From Cedecea sp000277545 (lineage in GTDB: Bacteria > Pseudomonadota > Gammaproteobacteria > Enterobacterales > Enterobacteriaceae), in the NCBI GenBank assembly GCA_050847315.1, contig CP193791.1: DNA of 64,000 bases; one strand, written 5' to 3'. The notes beneath the pieces were generated by a model that was given only the letters and a program-made list of their open reading frames with translations, did no database searches and was not told the DNA's origin. This document shows positions 23,911 through 33,094 of the stretch, one piece after another. Each line of letters begins with the position of its first letter. Within the stretch, counting starts at the first letter, position 1. The translations under genes were made by a program, and so were the position numbers.

Positions 23911-25536
23911 TTAGTGCTTTTCAAGCCAGGCGGCGTAGAACGACGGGCGTCCGACCGCTTCAAACGCCACGCCTTTCAGCCACGGTGCACCGGCAAAGAC
24001 CTGTGGCTCTTCAAAGATCGGGATGACGTAGGCCTGGTCGATAAGGTAGCGCTGGGCATCGCCCGCCAGCGCCAGGCGCTTCTGCGGATCCACTTCGGAA
24101 GAGATCCCCACCAGCAGGGCGTTCAGCTTGTCGTCGGTAAACTGGGAGGCGGCGCTGAGGCCGCCTTTTTGCAGCAGGGCATCGCGGTTGGCCGGATGGA
24201 ACTGGCTTTTGATCACGTCCGGGTCAGCGCGACCTACTTCGATGACGTTAACCCCGGTTTTATGCGGATCGTTGGTATCCAGCACCCGGCTACCGGCATC
24301 CCCGGCGCGCACGCTCAGGCCCACGCCGATTTGCTTCCACTGCTGGGCAACCAGCTGTAGCACTTCTTTGTTCTGCGGCTGCGGCAGGGATTCGTAAATG
24401 GTCAGCGCCAGCGGCTTGCCGTCTTTCTGGCGAACGCCGTTGCTGCCTTTTTTCCATCCGGCTTCATCAAGCAGTTTGTTTGCCAGCGCCGGGTCATATT
24501 TCAGCTTGTCGCGCAGGTCAACATAGCCCGCTGCGGTGCTGGCGATCACCGACGTAGCAACCGGATAGTTGGCGGAAAACAGGGTGTCGACAACCTGCTG
24601 AGCGTTGGTGCCGTGCAGCAGCGCCTGGCGAACTTTGACGTCAGCGACCAGCGGGTTATCCGGGCGCAGCGCTATGCCGTCGTTCACGCCTCGAGTCGGG
24701 GCGGCGTAAAGGGGGAACTTCTGATCTGTGGCCTGTTTTTCGTCATAGGCCTGCACCTGGCGAATAAAGTCCGCCTGGCCCGCCAGCAGCGCGCCGATGC
24801 GCACGCTGTCCTCCGGCGTTACCAGAATCTTAATGCCGTCGAGGTTAGCTGGCCCTTGCTGCGGGCTGTTTTTCGGCCCCCACTGGTAGTCTTTCCGCGC
24901 GACCAGATCGACTTCCCGGCCCAGGGTTTCGTTTTGCACCACGAACGGGCCGGAACCGATGATATTGCGGGCATCGCCCAGTTCGTCAAAGGTGCGCGAC
25001 AGCGTTTTCAGGGAAACCAGGCCGGAGCCGATGGTTGCCGTGCCCTGTAAAAATCCCGGTGACGGCTTTTTGAAGAAAAATTTGACGGTCAGCGGGTCAA
25101 CAACCTCGCTATGGTCGTAGTTGTTGATCACCTCAGATACCGGCAGGCGCAGGGCTTTGTTGCCGAGGCCGTAGGTATCAAAGTTTTTGGCCACGGCATT
25201 GGCATCCAGAGGGCTGCCGTCGGAGAAAGTCACGCCAGGGCGCAGCTTGAAGGTGTATTCGGTTTTGTCGGCATTGCTGGTCCAGGATTCGGCGATCCAC
25301 GGTTCCACTTCCAGCGTTTTGGGGTTTTGCCAGGTCAGTTTGTCGGTAATTTGGTTCAGGATGCCGCCGTTCGGGTAAAAGCCCCCGGCCGGAGGATAAA
25401 GGTTAGTGTGAGCCTGTTGTTCCAGGTAGACCAATTCCCCGCCTTTTACCGGGGCGGCGCTGGGGCTGAAAGCAGCAAAGGCTGCTGCTAATGCCAGACC
25501 GCGAGCGATCGTATTCTGGCGAGGCGATGATGGCAT
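23911..25536 (-). CDS. ABC importer substrate-binding protein (family 5)
   Basis: A 541-residue periplasmic binding protein with a Sec signal peptide (GLALAAAFAAFSPSAAP) and the family-5 pattern (GGELVYLEQQ, then LTWQNPKTLEVEPWIAESW). It resembles a group I recall as KPN_01854-type, seen with luciferase-like monooxygenases. It is the first gene of a five-gene operon (binding protein, two permeases, ATPase, monooxygenase, then the CMD protein) and has AAGGATAACACC before ATG. The ligand cannot be deduced; peptides, opines or modified amino acids are possible. Confidence 0.88.
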   Translation of the reverse strand: MPSSPRQNTIARGLALAAAFAAFSPSAAPVKGGELVYLEQQAHTNLYPPAGGFYPNGGILNQITDKLTWQNPKTLEVEPWIAESWTSNADKTEYTFKLRPGVTFSDGSPLDANAVAKNFDTYGLGNKALRLPVSEVINNYDHSEVVDPLTVKFFFKKPSPGFLQGTATIGSGLVSLKTLSRTFDELGDARNIIGSGPFVVQNETLGREVDLVARKDYQWGPKNSPQQGPANLDGIKILVTPEDSVRIGALLAGQADFIRQVQAYDEKQATDQKFPLYAAPTRGVNDGIALRPDNPLVADVKVRQALLHGTNAQQVVDTLFSANYPVATSVIASTAAGYVDLRDKLKYDPALANKLLDEAGWKKGSNGVRQKDGKPLALTIYESLPQPQNKEVLQLVAQQWKQIGVGLSVRAGDAGSRVLDTNDPHKTGVNVIEVGRADPDVIKSQFHPANRDALLQKGGLSAASQFTDDKLNALLVGISSEVDPQKRLALAGDAQRYLIDQAYVIPIFEEPQVFAGAPWLKGVAFEAVGRPSFYAAWLEKH

Positions 25537-25654
25537 GGTGTTATCCTTTATTGTCTGATTGTTAGCGGCGCACGCAGCGCCTTGAAACCCATAACAACTC
25601 AGGCAATAAAGGATGAGAACGAAGAAAATTTACTAACGATTGTTGAAAATCGAC

Positions 25655-25894
25655 TTAACGTAAATAGGTGGCTGGCCGTCTGTGGGTGACCGCATGATGG
25701 TGTTCGCGAAAATCATCAGCGGAATCTTCTGCCGCCTGGCGCAGTTCGTCGCTGTCTGCCTGGTGGCTAAGCTGAATGTCCATATCTTTCACCACGAAGT
25801 ATTCATGTCCGTGACGTTCAGCCATGGTCTGGCCGGAGAAGAGTGCGGTAACAATTAATAACAGGATAATGTTGAGCGGTTGTTTTATTGCCAT
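25655..25894 (-). CDS. Small exported protein of unknown function
   Basis: A 79-residue protein: a Sec signal peptide (LNIILLLIVTALFSGQTMA) followed by a short, charged, His-rich mature part (ERHGHEYFVVKDMD..., REHHHAVTHRRPATYLR). ATG at 25894 is preferred over an open frame that would extend through the repeat element at 25940-25990. I do not recognise the family. The many histidines could bind metal, but that is speculation. Confidence 0.55.
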   Translation of the reverse strand: MAIKQPLNIILLLIVTALFSGQTMAERHGHEYFVVKDMDIQLSHQADSDELRQAAEDSADDFREHHHAVTHRRPATYLR

Positions 25895-25939
25895 CTTGCC
25901 ACGCCTCGTGGTTTTTTTTCTTGAGCCATTGTTGTTTGC

Positions 25940-25990
25940 GCCCCTCACCCTAACCCTCTCCCTTTTGGGGATAAGGCCGGGATGAGGGGC
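25940..25990. repeat. Enterobacterial intergenic palindromic repeat, second copy
   Basis: GCCCCTCA at the left end pairs with TGAGGGGC at the right end, and the interior has CCCTAACCCTCTCCC. It is a shorter relative of the element at 6300-6396. It lies in the gap upstream of the small exported protein gene. Confidence 0.7.
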
Positions 25991-26161
25991 AGCGTTAGCA
26001 CGCAACCTGGCTACTCTAGCGATAATCCCCGCGCGAAACTATTCGGTGAATCAAAAGTGATTTAAAGGTTTGTCAGCAAGGTAAAAACGGGCAAGGAAGG
26101 CGTTTTGTTGCGCTGCGGTTAAGGCGGAATATGCGAAGGGCCGCGCAAAAGCGGCAGCCCA

Positions 26162-26485
26162 TCAGTGAAGACCGGCGAGGCGCAGGAGCGCGGTAACCAG
26201 CGCCGCGGCGATAATGACAAAAATCAATGGCACTTTGCGCCAGGCAAGGAATACGGCCACGGCAACGCCTGCAAACCTGGCGTATCCGGCGAAGTGCGCG
26301 CCTTCAAAAAAGGTGGTTGCCAGCGCCACCGAAAACAGCAGGGTCGTTGCCCCGTCGTTAAGCAGCTTTTGCGAGCGTTCGGAAAGCGCCAGCTTGCTGC
26401 CGAGCTTTGCGCCACTGAAGCGCATCAGCCATGTTCCTGCGGAAAGCACTGCCAGGCCGGCAAGCACGGTGAATGTATTGGTCAT
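26162..26485 (-). CDS. AzlD-family branched-chain amino-acid transport subunit
   Basis: A 107-residue membrane protein with about four hydrophobic segments and the AzlD layout (LMRFSGAKL near the N-terminus, FAGVAVAVFLAWRKVP in the third segment). With AzlC it forms an exporter, as YgaH does with YgaZ for valine in E. coli. Its start overlaps the azlC stop (TAATG), so the two are translated together. Confidence 0.88.
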   Translation of the reverse strand: MTNTFTVLAGLAVLSAGTWLMRFSGAKLGSKLALSERSQKLLNDGATTLLFSVALATTFFEGAHFAGYARFAGVAVAVFLAWRKVPLIFVIIAAALVTALLRLAGLH

Positions 26486-27147
26486 TATTTTTTCCTCGCC
26501 AGCAGGCCCAGCATTGAAAGCAGTACCGGCAGGCCAACGGGGGCGAAAGGCGTGGCGGCAAGTGAAATGGCGGCCCCGGTCGAGGCGCGAACCAGGGTGG
26601 TACGGCTTTTAAACGCCGGGATCACCAGCGCCAGCAGGATAGCCGGGAATACAGCATCCAGCCCGATAACCTCAGGCGAGGGAAGCAGGCTGCCTACGCC
26701 TGCGCCAAGCAGCGTTCCTGCGGGCCAGAAGATCGCGACGCCAGCCCCGCAGAGCCAGTAGGCGGCTTTGCGTTTTTCAGGCGTGGCCTGGGACAGCCCG
26801 AACACCACGCTTTCGTCGTTCATGATATGGCAGCCCAACAGGCTTAGCAGGCGTGTGCCCACCAGTTCCCGCACGGCGACGCCAAACGGAATATGTCTGG
26901 CGTTGACCAACAGACCGGCCATCGCGGCGGCAAAAGGATTCCCGCCGCTGGCAATAATACCGATAAACATAAATTCGGATGCCCCCGCCAGCACAACAAA
27001 AGAGGCCAGAACCGGCAGCCAGAGTGGGAACCCGTAGGCCATCGCCAGCGAGCCGTAGGAGACGCCCACGACGCCGACGGCCAGGCAGACCAGAAATATC
27101 GCTTTTTTGGTGTCTCCAGGCAGGGTACGGAGATGTTCTCGCATCAT
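26485..27147 (-). CDS. AzlC-family branched-chain amino-acid exporter
   Basis: A 220-residue inner-membrane protein. The ASEFMFIGIIASGGNPFAAA and LLVNARHIPFGVAV segments are hallmarks of the AzlC/YgaZ family. Starts at 27147 and 27144 (adjacent ATGs) are both possible; the open frame upstream of them runs through the promoter region and is not used. It pairs with the AzlD gene and faces a divergent XRE-cupin regulator, a common arrangement that suggests local control. It is not the E. coli ygaZ orthologue by position. Confidence 0.88.
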   Translation of the reverse strand: MMREHLRTLPGDTKKAIFLVCLAVGVVGVSYGSLAMAYGFPLWLPVLASFVVLAGASEFMFIGIIASGGNPFAAAMAGLLVNARHIPFGVAVRELVGTRLLSLLGCHIMNDESVVFGLSQATPEKRKAAYWLCGAGVAIFWPAGTLLGAGVGSLLPSPEVIGLDAVFPAILLALVIPAFKSRTTLVRASTGAAISLAATPFAPVGLPVLLSMLGLLARKK

Positions 27148-27163
27148 CTTATGTTTTCCATAT

Positions 27164-27237
27164 CGAACGAAATCGCCATTATAATGACCGCAATCTGTTA
27201 CCATATCAAGCGAACGAATCGTTCATTTTAACGAACA
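27164..27237. promoter_or_regulatory. Candidate operator for the XRE-cupin regulator
   Basis: GAACGA-A-TCGTTC, a perfect 13-bp palindrome, lies at 27212-27224. Extra CGAACGA (27164-27170) and ACGAAC (27231-27236) half-sites flank it. All sit in the 100-bp gap between azlC and the regulator gene, the expected place for divergent autoregulation. Binding is inferred. Confidence 0.5.
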
Positions 27238-27250
27238 GTGGGGGAGTTTT

Positions 27251-27799
27251 ATGACCCAGCCAATAGACACCATCGCAAAAAGTTTGGTGCGTGAACGTGG
27301 GCGGACGGGGCTGTCGCTGGCGGAAGTCGCCCGCAGGGCCGGGATTGCGAAATCCACGCTTTCACAGCTGGAAGCCGGGAACGGTAATCCTAGCCTGGAG
27401 ACGCTCTGGGCGCTGTGCGTGGCGTTAAATATTCCGTTCGCCACGCTGCTGGAGCCGCAAAGCGCCCGGACGCAGATTATTCGCCGGGGTGAGGGCAGCC
27501 GCATTGCCGCCGAACAGGCTAATTATGTCGCTATTTTGCTGGCAACCTGTCCGCCAGGCGTGCGTCGGGATATCTATCTGGTCGAAGCGCAGCCCGGCAC
27601 GCCAAGGCTTTCAGAGCCGCATCCACCGGGTTCGGTGGAGCATATGATTGTGACGCAGGGGCGGGCTCTGGTCGGCCTGACGGAGTCTGCCGCAGAGCTG
27701 GGTGTCGGGGACTATATTTGCTACCCGGCAGATCAGCCGCATATTTTCCGGGCGCTGGAGCCGGACACGATGGCCATTATGGTGGCCGAGCAAAATTAA
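27251..27799 (+). CDS. XRE-family regulator with C-terminal cupin domain
   Basis: A 182-residue protein. Residues about 18-65 form a lambda-repressor-type helix-turn-helix (SLAEVARRAGIAKSTLSQLE ... NPSLETLWAL). Residues about 105-180 form a cupin (PHPPGSVEHMIVTQGRALVG, DYICYPADQPHIF), a likely small-molecule sensor. GGGGGAG precedes ATG. It is divergent from azlCD and probably controls them in response to an amino acid or related ligand. Confidence 0.88.
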   Translation: MTQPIDTIAKSLVRERGRTGLSLAEVARRAGIAKSTLSQLEAGNGNPSLETLWALCVALNIPFATLLEPQSARTQIIRRGEGSRIAAEQANYVAILLATCPPGVRRDIYLVEAQPGTPRLSEPHPPGSVEHMIVTQGRALVGLTESAAELGVGDYICYPADQPHIFRALEPDTMAIMVAEQN

Positions 27800-27804
27800 C
27801 AGAC

Positions 27805-27831
27805 CCGGGCTGCCGTGATAAGACAGCCCGG
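27805..27831. terminator. Possible terminator between regulator and SMR gene
   Basis: CCGGGCTG at 27805-27812 pairs with CAGCCCGG at 27824-27831 around an 11-base loop, between two convergent genes. There is no clear T-run, so termination strength is uncertain. Confidence 0.4.
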
Positions 27832-27841
27832 ACGGCGCTCG

Positions 27842-28171
27842 TTAATGTGCAACGGATTTAGAAAAGAGGTTAATAACCAGCACACCGAGTATAATCAGCG
27901 CCATCCCTGCCAGGGCAGGCCAGTCGAGTTTTTGCCCGAGGAAAAGCCAGCCAATCATACCAATGAGCACGATGCCGGCGCCGGACCAGATGGCATAAAT
28001 GATCCCGGTTGGAATAGTGCGCATGGTAATAGATAGCGCGTAAAATGCGACAGCATAAAAAATAATCGTGACGACGCTTGGCCACAGGCGGCTGAAACCA
28101 TCGGAAAGTTTTAACGCGGTGGTAGCAATCACTTCGGCAACGATTGCGAGAATAAGCCAGCTGTAGGTCAT
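27842..28171 (-). CDS. EmrE-like small multidrug resistance (SMR) efflux protein
   Basis: A 109-residue, four-helix inner-membrane antiporter for quaternary ammonium and other cationic compounds. The essential membrane glutamate is in ILAIVAEVIATT (Glu13), and the IPTGIIYAIWSGAGIVLIG signature matches EmrE closely, as does the C-terminal LGVLVINLFSKS. It is a single gene, not an MdtIJ-type pair, so it probably works as a homodimer. Confidence 0.9.
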   Translation of the reverse strand: MTYSWLILAIVAEVIATTALKLSDGFSRLWPSVVTIIFYAVAFYALSITMRTIPTGIIYAIWSGAGIVLIGMIGWLFLGQKLDWPALAGMALIILGVLVINLFSKSVAH

Positions 28172-28487
28172 GTCGGTGTATCCAGTGAGAGACGGCGGTT
28201 GCGGAGCGCTATTCTGACCTGGTGCCGTATTTTTCGAAAGACGGCCAGGTAAAAAGGCGAACGCATCCTGATGAATGTTTATGAACTGTTTAATTTGTTA
28301 ATTAAAGAATCTTGAGCTGGTTATATGGTTAATGAGCAGTGCCTTTAATGTTGAGGAAAGAAAATAGCAAAATATTATCCTTTGTAAGATTTTTCTGATC
28401 AACTATGATACCGGTAACATTTGAGGCTGACCGTATGCCTGCGATGTCGTGTAGTGTCGTTAACGATAAATAACCTCGGGGTGAGGC
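28172..28487. other. Intergenic region upstream of nfrB
   Basis: This AT-rich gap of about 315 bp separates the divergent SMR and nfrB genes and must hold both promoters. I see no convincing palindrome or known regulator site. A GGGGTGAGG ribosome site stands directly before the nfrB ATG. Confidence 0.4.
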
Positions 28488-30713
28488 ATGGACTGGTTAG
28501 TAGACTATTTTTCTACTTATCTGTATGGGTTGAAGGTCATAGCGATCGGGTTGGCGATTCTGATGCTTATCAGCGGAATCGACGATCTGTTTATTGATAT
28601 TGTGTTCTGGCTCCGCCGCTTTTGGCGCGCCTGTACCGTTTATCGTCGTCATAATCATTTAGGCTATAAGCAGCTGTATGAACCGCAGGAAAAGCCGCTT
28701 GCTATCATGGTGCCGGCCTGGAATGAAACCGGCGTTATAGGCAATATGGCGAGCCTAGCGGCAAGCACGCTTGACTACGAGAATTACCATATTTTTGTCG
28801 GTACCTACCCCAACGATCCTGACACGCAGCGCGACGTCGATGAGGTGTGTGCCCGTTTCCCTAACGTGCACAAAGTGGTTTGCGCCCGCCCAGGCCCAAC
28901 CAGTAAAGCCGACTGCCTGAATAATATCCTTGATGCGATTTTGCAGTTTGAGCGTAACGCCCGGTTCTCCTTTTCAGGGTTTATTCTGCACGATGCAGAG
29001 GATGTTATCTCCCCGATGGAGCTGCGGCTGTTCAACTACCTCGTTGACCGTAAAGATCTGATTCAGATCCCGGTTTACCCCTTCGAGCGCCGCTGGACCC
29101 ATTTCACCAGCCTGAGCTATCTCGACGAGTTCTCCGAGCTCCACGGCAAGGATGTCCCGGTGCGTGAGGCGCTGGCAGGCCAGGTGCCAAGCGCTGGCGT
29201 CGGCACCTGCTTCAGCCGCCGCGCGGTGCTGGCGCTGCTTGCCGATGGTGACGGTATCGCCTTTGATGTGCAAAGTCTGACCGAAGACTATGACATCGGT
29301 TTCCGCCTGCGGCAAAAAGGGATGGAGGAGATATTCTGTCGCTTCCCGGTGGTGGATGACACCGATCGTTCCGCAAGGCCGTTCGGCCAGCGTAAACGCA
29401 CCGCAAAAGTAATCTGCGTGCGCGAATATTTCCCGGATACGTATACGACTGCGGTGCGCCAAAAGTCCCGCTGGATTATTGGTATCGTTTTTCAGGGATT
29501 TAAGACGCATCGCTGGAGCAATAACTGGGTACTTAACTACTTCCTGTGGCGCGACCGGAAAGGCGCCGTGGCTAACTTTCTGAGTTTTGCCGCCATGCTG
29601 GTGATGCTGCAGCTGGTGGCGCTGTTAATTTATCAGCGCAGCGTAGAAGGCGCCTGGCAGTTCCTGTCGATCTTTGTCGGTGGCGCATGGCTCAGCACTC
29701 TGCTGTGGATAAACTTTTTCCTGATGGCCAACCGAATTTTACAGCGAATTATCTTCGTCACCGGTTACTACGGCTTAGGGCAGGGACTGATGTCCATTCC
29801 ACGCCTGTTCTGGGGCAACTTAATCAACTTTATGGCCAACTGGCGTGCAATTCGTCAGGTGATCCAGCATGGTGATCCGAGGCGCGTTGCCTGGGATAAA
29901 ACAACCCATGACTTCCCGACAGTCAATACCCGCAACCGTGCTCTTCGTCCGCTGGGTGAAATTCTGGTCAGCCAGGGCGTTATTAGCGAAGAGCAACTGA
30001 TGGAAGCGCTGCAAAACAGAGTACCTGGCCTCAAACTTGGGGGGAGCCTCGTTAATCGCGGGGTGATTACGGCCCAACAGCTAGCGAATGCTCTGGCGGA
30101 ACAGGCAAGCGTGCCGATGGAAATCATCGACAGCCGTCGTTTAGATGAGGCGCTGGTTAAATCGGTGCCGGCAAATGTGGCGCTGCACTACGCGGTGCTT
30201 CCGCTACGCGAGGAGCAGGGAACGCTGATTTTTGCCAGCGAAAGTGCCATTGATCCCGTCTCTCTTGCTGCGCTGGGGCGCAAAGTTCAGCGTCCAGTAA
30301 GTTACGTTATCGTGCCGCGAGGTGAAGTTGTGGTGGGGCTACGTCGCTGGTATCTCCAGTCTGAAAACGACCCGTCGGAACTGCTCTCCAGAGCGGTCAA
30401 TGCGGAAATGTTAACTTCGGATCAGGCAGAGGCTATCTGGCAGGAATATGTCTCCGGGCAAATATTGTTTGCCGAAGTGTTGATTACGGAAAGTCACCTG
30501 GATGAGGCTGTACTGAAAGCGGTACTGCTGCGCTATGAGCGCAGTGAAATGCAGTTTGGTGATTTCCTGGTGCAGGAACAAGTTGTCGACCAACACGCGG
30601 TCGATCGTGCGCTGGAACAGCAAAAAATACTCCAGCCTTCTTTAAATGGGCTGATGCATAAAGCCGGGTTGAGCAGCCTGCAAATCTCCAGCCTTGCAGG
30701 AGAAATAGCATGA
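28488..30713 (+). CDS. nfrB: NfrB, inner-membrane glycosyltransferase with c-di-GMP-binding domain
   Basis: A 741-residue homologue of E. coli NfrB (phage N4 adsorption protein B). After an N-terminal membrane segment comes a GT2 glycosyltransferase domain (DAED motif near residue 165, and VRQKSRWIIG, the Q-x-x-R-W acceptor motif), then more membrane helices. From about residue 484 a MshEN-type domain follows (RPLGEILVSQGVISEEQLME ... LGGSLVNRGVITAQQLANAL), which binds cyclic di-GMP in this family. In E. coli NfrB makes a surface polysaccharide, activated by c-di-GMP, that phage N4 uses for adsorption. The stop overlaps the nfrA start. Confidence 0.94.
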   Translation: MDWLVDYFSTYLYGLKVIAIGLAILMLISGIDDLFIDIVFWLRRFWRACTVYRRHNHLGYKQLYEPQEKPLAIMVPAWNETGVIGNMASLAASTLDYENYHIFVGTYPNDPDTQRDVDEVCARFPNVHKVVCARPGPTSKADCLNNILDAILQFERNARFSFSGFILHDAEDVISPMELRLFNYLVDRKDLIQIPVYPFERRWTHFTSLSYLDEFSELHGKDVPVREALAGQVPSAGVGTCFSRRAVLALLADGDGIAFDVQSLTEDYDIGFRLRQKGMEEIFCRFPVVDDTDRSARPFGQRKRTAKVICVREYFPDTYTTAVRQKSRWIIGIVFQGFKTHRWSNNWVLNYFLWRDRKGAVANFLSFAAMLVMLQLVALLIYQRSVEGAWQFLSIFVGGAWLSTLLWINFFLMANRILQRIIFVTGYYGLGQGLMSIPRLFWGNLINFMANWRAIRQVIQHGDPRRVAWDKTTHDFPTVNTRNRALRPLGEILVSQGVISEEQLMEALQNRVPGLKLGGSLVNRGVITAQQLANALAEQASVPMEIIDSRRLDEALVKSVPANVALHYAVLPLREEQGTLIFASESAIDPVSLAALGRKVQRPVSYVIVPRGEVVVGLRRWYLQSENDPSELLSRAVNAEMLTSDQAEAIWQEYVSGQILFAEVLITESHLDEAVLKAVLLRYERSEMQFGDFLVQEQVVDQHAVDRALEQQKILQPSLNGLMHKAGLSSLQISSLAGEIA

Positions 30714-33094
30714 AGTTCAGCCTTAAACCGTTAGCTATTTTGACATGCGGCCTGATGATCGCCGGGTATTCCCTGGCGGCCACCGAAGGTTCGAAAGAGG
30801 ATCTGGGGTTAAGCGATTACCGCTACTTCAAGGTGTATCCACACATTGAGCGCGCGCAAAAGGCGCTGAAAGCCAACGATGAGCAGCGTGCCATCAGCAG
30901 TTTTCAGCACGCCCGCGAGCTGGCCCCGGATAGCGTCCGACTGACGCTCTGGCTTGCCGAAGCGTATCGCCATTTTCACCATGACGATAAAGCGGCTGCG
31001 CTGCTGAATGAGCAACTACGCAAAACGCCCGACAACGCGCAGGTCCGTCGGGCGCGGGACGCTATTCCCCTTCCAGCTAAAAATGTGACAACGCGTGAGC
31101 AACTGCTGGCGTTTAACGACGAATGCAACGCTTCTCCTTCCGTGGTATGCCGCGCCGAAGTGGGTAACTTTGCCGTTAAGCTTGGGGCGTTGGATATCGC
31201 GCTGCAGCAGTTTAACGACGATGCGTTTCGCACCTCGCCTGCGGGGCACACGTTGATTAACAACCTGACTCAGCGCGCTATTTATCTGCAGGAGTGGCAA
31301 ACAGCCGATCGCGGCTTTGCCCTGCAGGACAGGCTGGCGACGCTGAGTGAAGAGCAGTATCAGCAGTGGTTTGCCATCCTGCTTCATCTTGGGCGCGATC
31401 GCCGTATTCTGGATCTCCAGCAGCAGGGCGTCATGAACACGCCGGGTATGCAGCTGGCCTACGCGCAGTCCCTGGCGGAGCGCAAGAAACATCCCGAACT
31501 GGAAAATTACCTGTCCAGCCACAAGCCTGCCTTTGATACGGACAGTGAGAAACATAACTGGCGCTATCTGATGGTGACGTGGGGCGGGCTGAAGCTACCA
31601 GAGGCAACGCTGCCGGTTGTGAAGCCAAAACCGCTTTCCGCCGCTGAAATTCGTATGGCTCAGGCGCGCGTGCTTAAAGACCAGTGCGATAAAGTTATCA
31701 CCATCCTGGGCGACATGTCGCCGCAGTACGATGCTCAGAGCTGGTCGCACCTCGCGGAATGCTACCAGCAAACCTCGCCGGGAATGGCGCTGTATGCCGC
31801 CCAGCAGGCTCAATCCCGCGATGCTAATCCTTACTACGCGCGGCAGGTGGCTTATCTGGCGTTTGCCGTAGAAGACTACGCGCTGGCGCAAAGTAGCCTG
31901 CGGAGCGTGCCGGTTAAAACGCTTAGCGATGAAGACATCCGAGCCGCAGCGCGTAGCGCCTGGCTGGCGAAAGACAGCGCCGCGCTTGACTACTGGCGAC
32001 AGGTGGCCTGGCAGCGAGCCATGCCGGAGCTGAACTTTGAGACCCCGCCGGAGCAGGATCACGCCACGCGCGGTTTTGCGCTGTTTAAAGCGGGAGATAT
32101 GCCCGGCGCGCGCAGCGAGCTGGAGCAAGCGTTGCAAACCATGCCTGACTCGCCGGAAATCCTGCGACAGATGGTTTATATCAACCAGCGGCTGGATGAC
32201 AAGCCTCAAACCAAACGCTACAGCGAACGCGTTGTGGATGATATCGACAACACGCTGACCCCGTCCAAAGGCTTAACCGACGCGCAGCAAAAAGAGCGCT
32301 TCGCCTTCCGCCGCGTGCACGAAGATAGCCAGCGGCGCTGGACGTTCTCCTTTGACAGTTCGCTGGGCCTGACTTCCGCCTCTAAAAATGAAGCGGGCGC
32401 AGGCGGCGGCGTCTCACGAGATAAAAGCAACCGTAGTTATGGCCAGGCTGAAGCTGAATACCGCATTGGTCAGAATCAAATTCTGGATGGCGATCAGCTT
32501 TCGGTTTATACCCGACTGTTTGGCGGCAGCGCAGGGCACAGCAATATCGCGCCTGTCTATCAGCCGATGGTGGGAATGGGCGTTCGCTGGAAGCCATTGC
32601 GTGAGCAGGTTATTTATCTGGCGGTGGAGCAGCAGCTTCCTCTCGATAAGGCGGACGATGCCCGGACGGATATGATGCTGCGAGCCAGCGCTTCGTTCCT
32701 GAACGGCGGGGAGTACAGCGATGACTGGCACCCGCTGGGTAAAGGCTGGTTTGCGCAGAACCTCTATCTGGACGCGGCGCATTTCGTGAAATACGACTAT
32801 CAGCTGTACACGGCCGATTACCGCCAAAGCTGGCACCACAAGGTTTCGGAGCGGCACACGATCGAACCTTACTGGCATGTGCAGTACAACAACCAGACGC
32901 GGCATTCACGCAGTACGGATAACAGGCTCGGCGGCGTAGGCGTTCGCTATAACACCTGGTTTGGCGAAACACATTATGATGCTTATCCCCACAAGGCGAG
33001 CGTGGGGCTGGAATACCAGCGGGTATTCGACGGCCGTAACCGCGATATAGATTCCAAAAACAGTCTGTTCCTTACCATAGGAGTGCGTTGGTAA
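30710..33094 (+). CDS. nfrA: NfrA, outer-membrane TPR/beta-barrel protein
   Basis: A 794-residue protein with a Sec signal peptide (LAILTCGLMIAGYSLAA), TPR-like helical repeats through the middle (for example YPHIERAQKALKANDEQRA), and a C-terminal outer-membrane barrel of the NfrA type that ends in FLTIGVRW. In E. coli it exports the NfrB glycan and is the phage N4 receptor. The E. coli protein is close to 990 residues, so this one is about 200 shorter, apparently by carrying fewer repeats; both ends are intact. It overlaps nfrB by 4 bp and ybcH by 1 bp. Confidence 0.92.
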   Translation: MKFSLKPLAILTCGLMIAGYSLAATEGSKEDLGLSDYRYFKVYPHIERAQKALKANDEQRAISSFQHARELAPDSVRLTLWLAEAYRHFHHDDKAAALLNEQLRKTPDNAQVRRARDAIPLPAKNVTTREQLLAFNDECNASPSVVCRAEVGNFAVKLGALDIALQQFNDDAFRTSPAGHTLINNLTQRAIYLQEWQTADRGFALQDRLATLSEEQYQQWFAILLHLGRDRRILDLQQQGVMNTPGMQLAYAQSLAERKKHPELENYLSSHKPAFDTDSEKHNWRYLMVTWGGLKLPEATLPVVKPKPLSAAEIRMAQARVLKDQCDKVITILGDMSPQYDAQSWSHLAECYQQTSPGMALYAAQQAQSRDANPYYARQVAYLAFAVEDYALAQSSLRSVPVKTLSDEDIRAAARSAWLAKDSAALDYWRQVAWQRAMPELNFETPPEQDHATRGFALFKAGDMPGARSELEQALQTMPDSPEILRQMVYINQRLDDKPQTKRYSERVVDDIDNTLTPSKGLTDAQQKERFAFRRVHEDSQRRWTFSFDSSLGLTSASKNEAGAGGGVSRDKSNRSYGQAEAEYRIGQNQILDGDQLSVYTRLFGGSAGHSNIAPVYQPMVGMGVRWKPLREQVIYLAVEQQLPLDKADDARTDMMLRASASFLNGGEYSDDWHPLGKGWFAQNLYLDAAHFVKYDYQLYTADYRQSWHHKVSERHTIEPYWHVQYNNQTRHSRSTDNRLGGVGVRYNTWFGETHYDAYPHKASVGLEYQRVFDGRNRDIDSKNSLFLTIGVRW

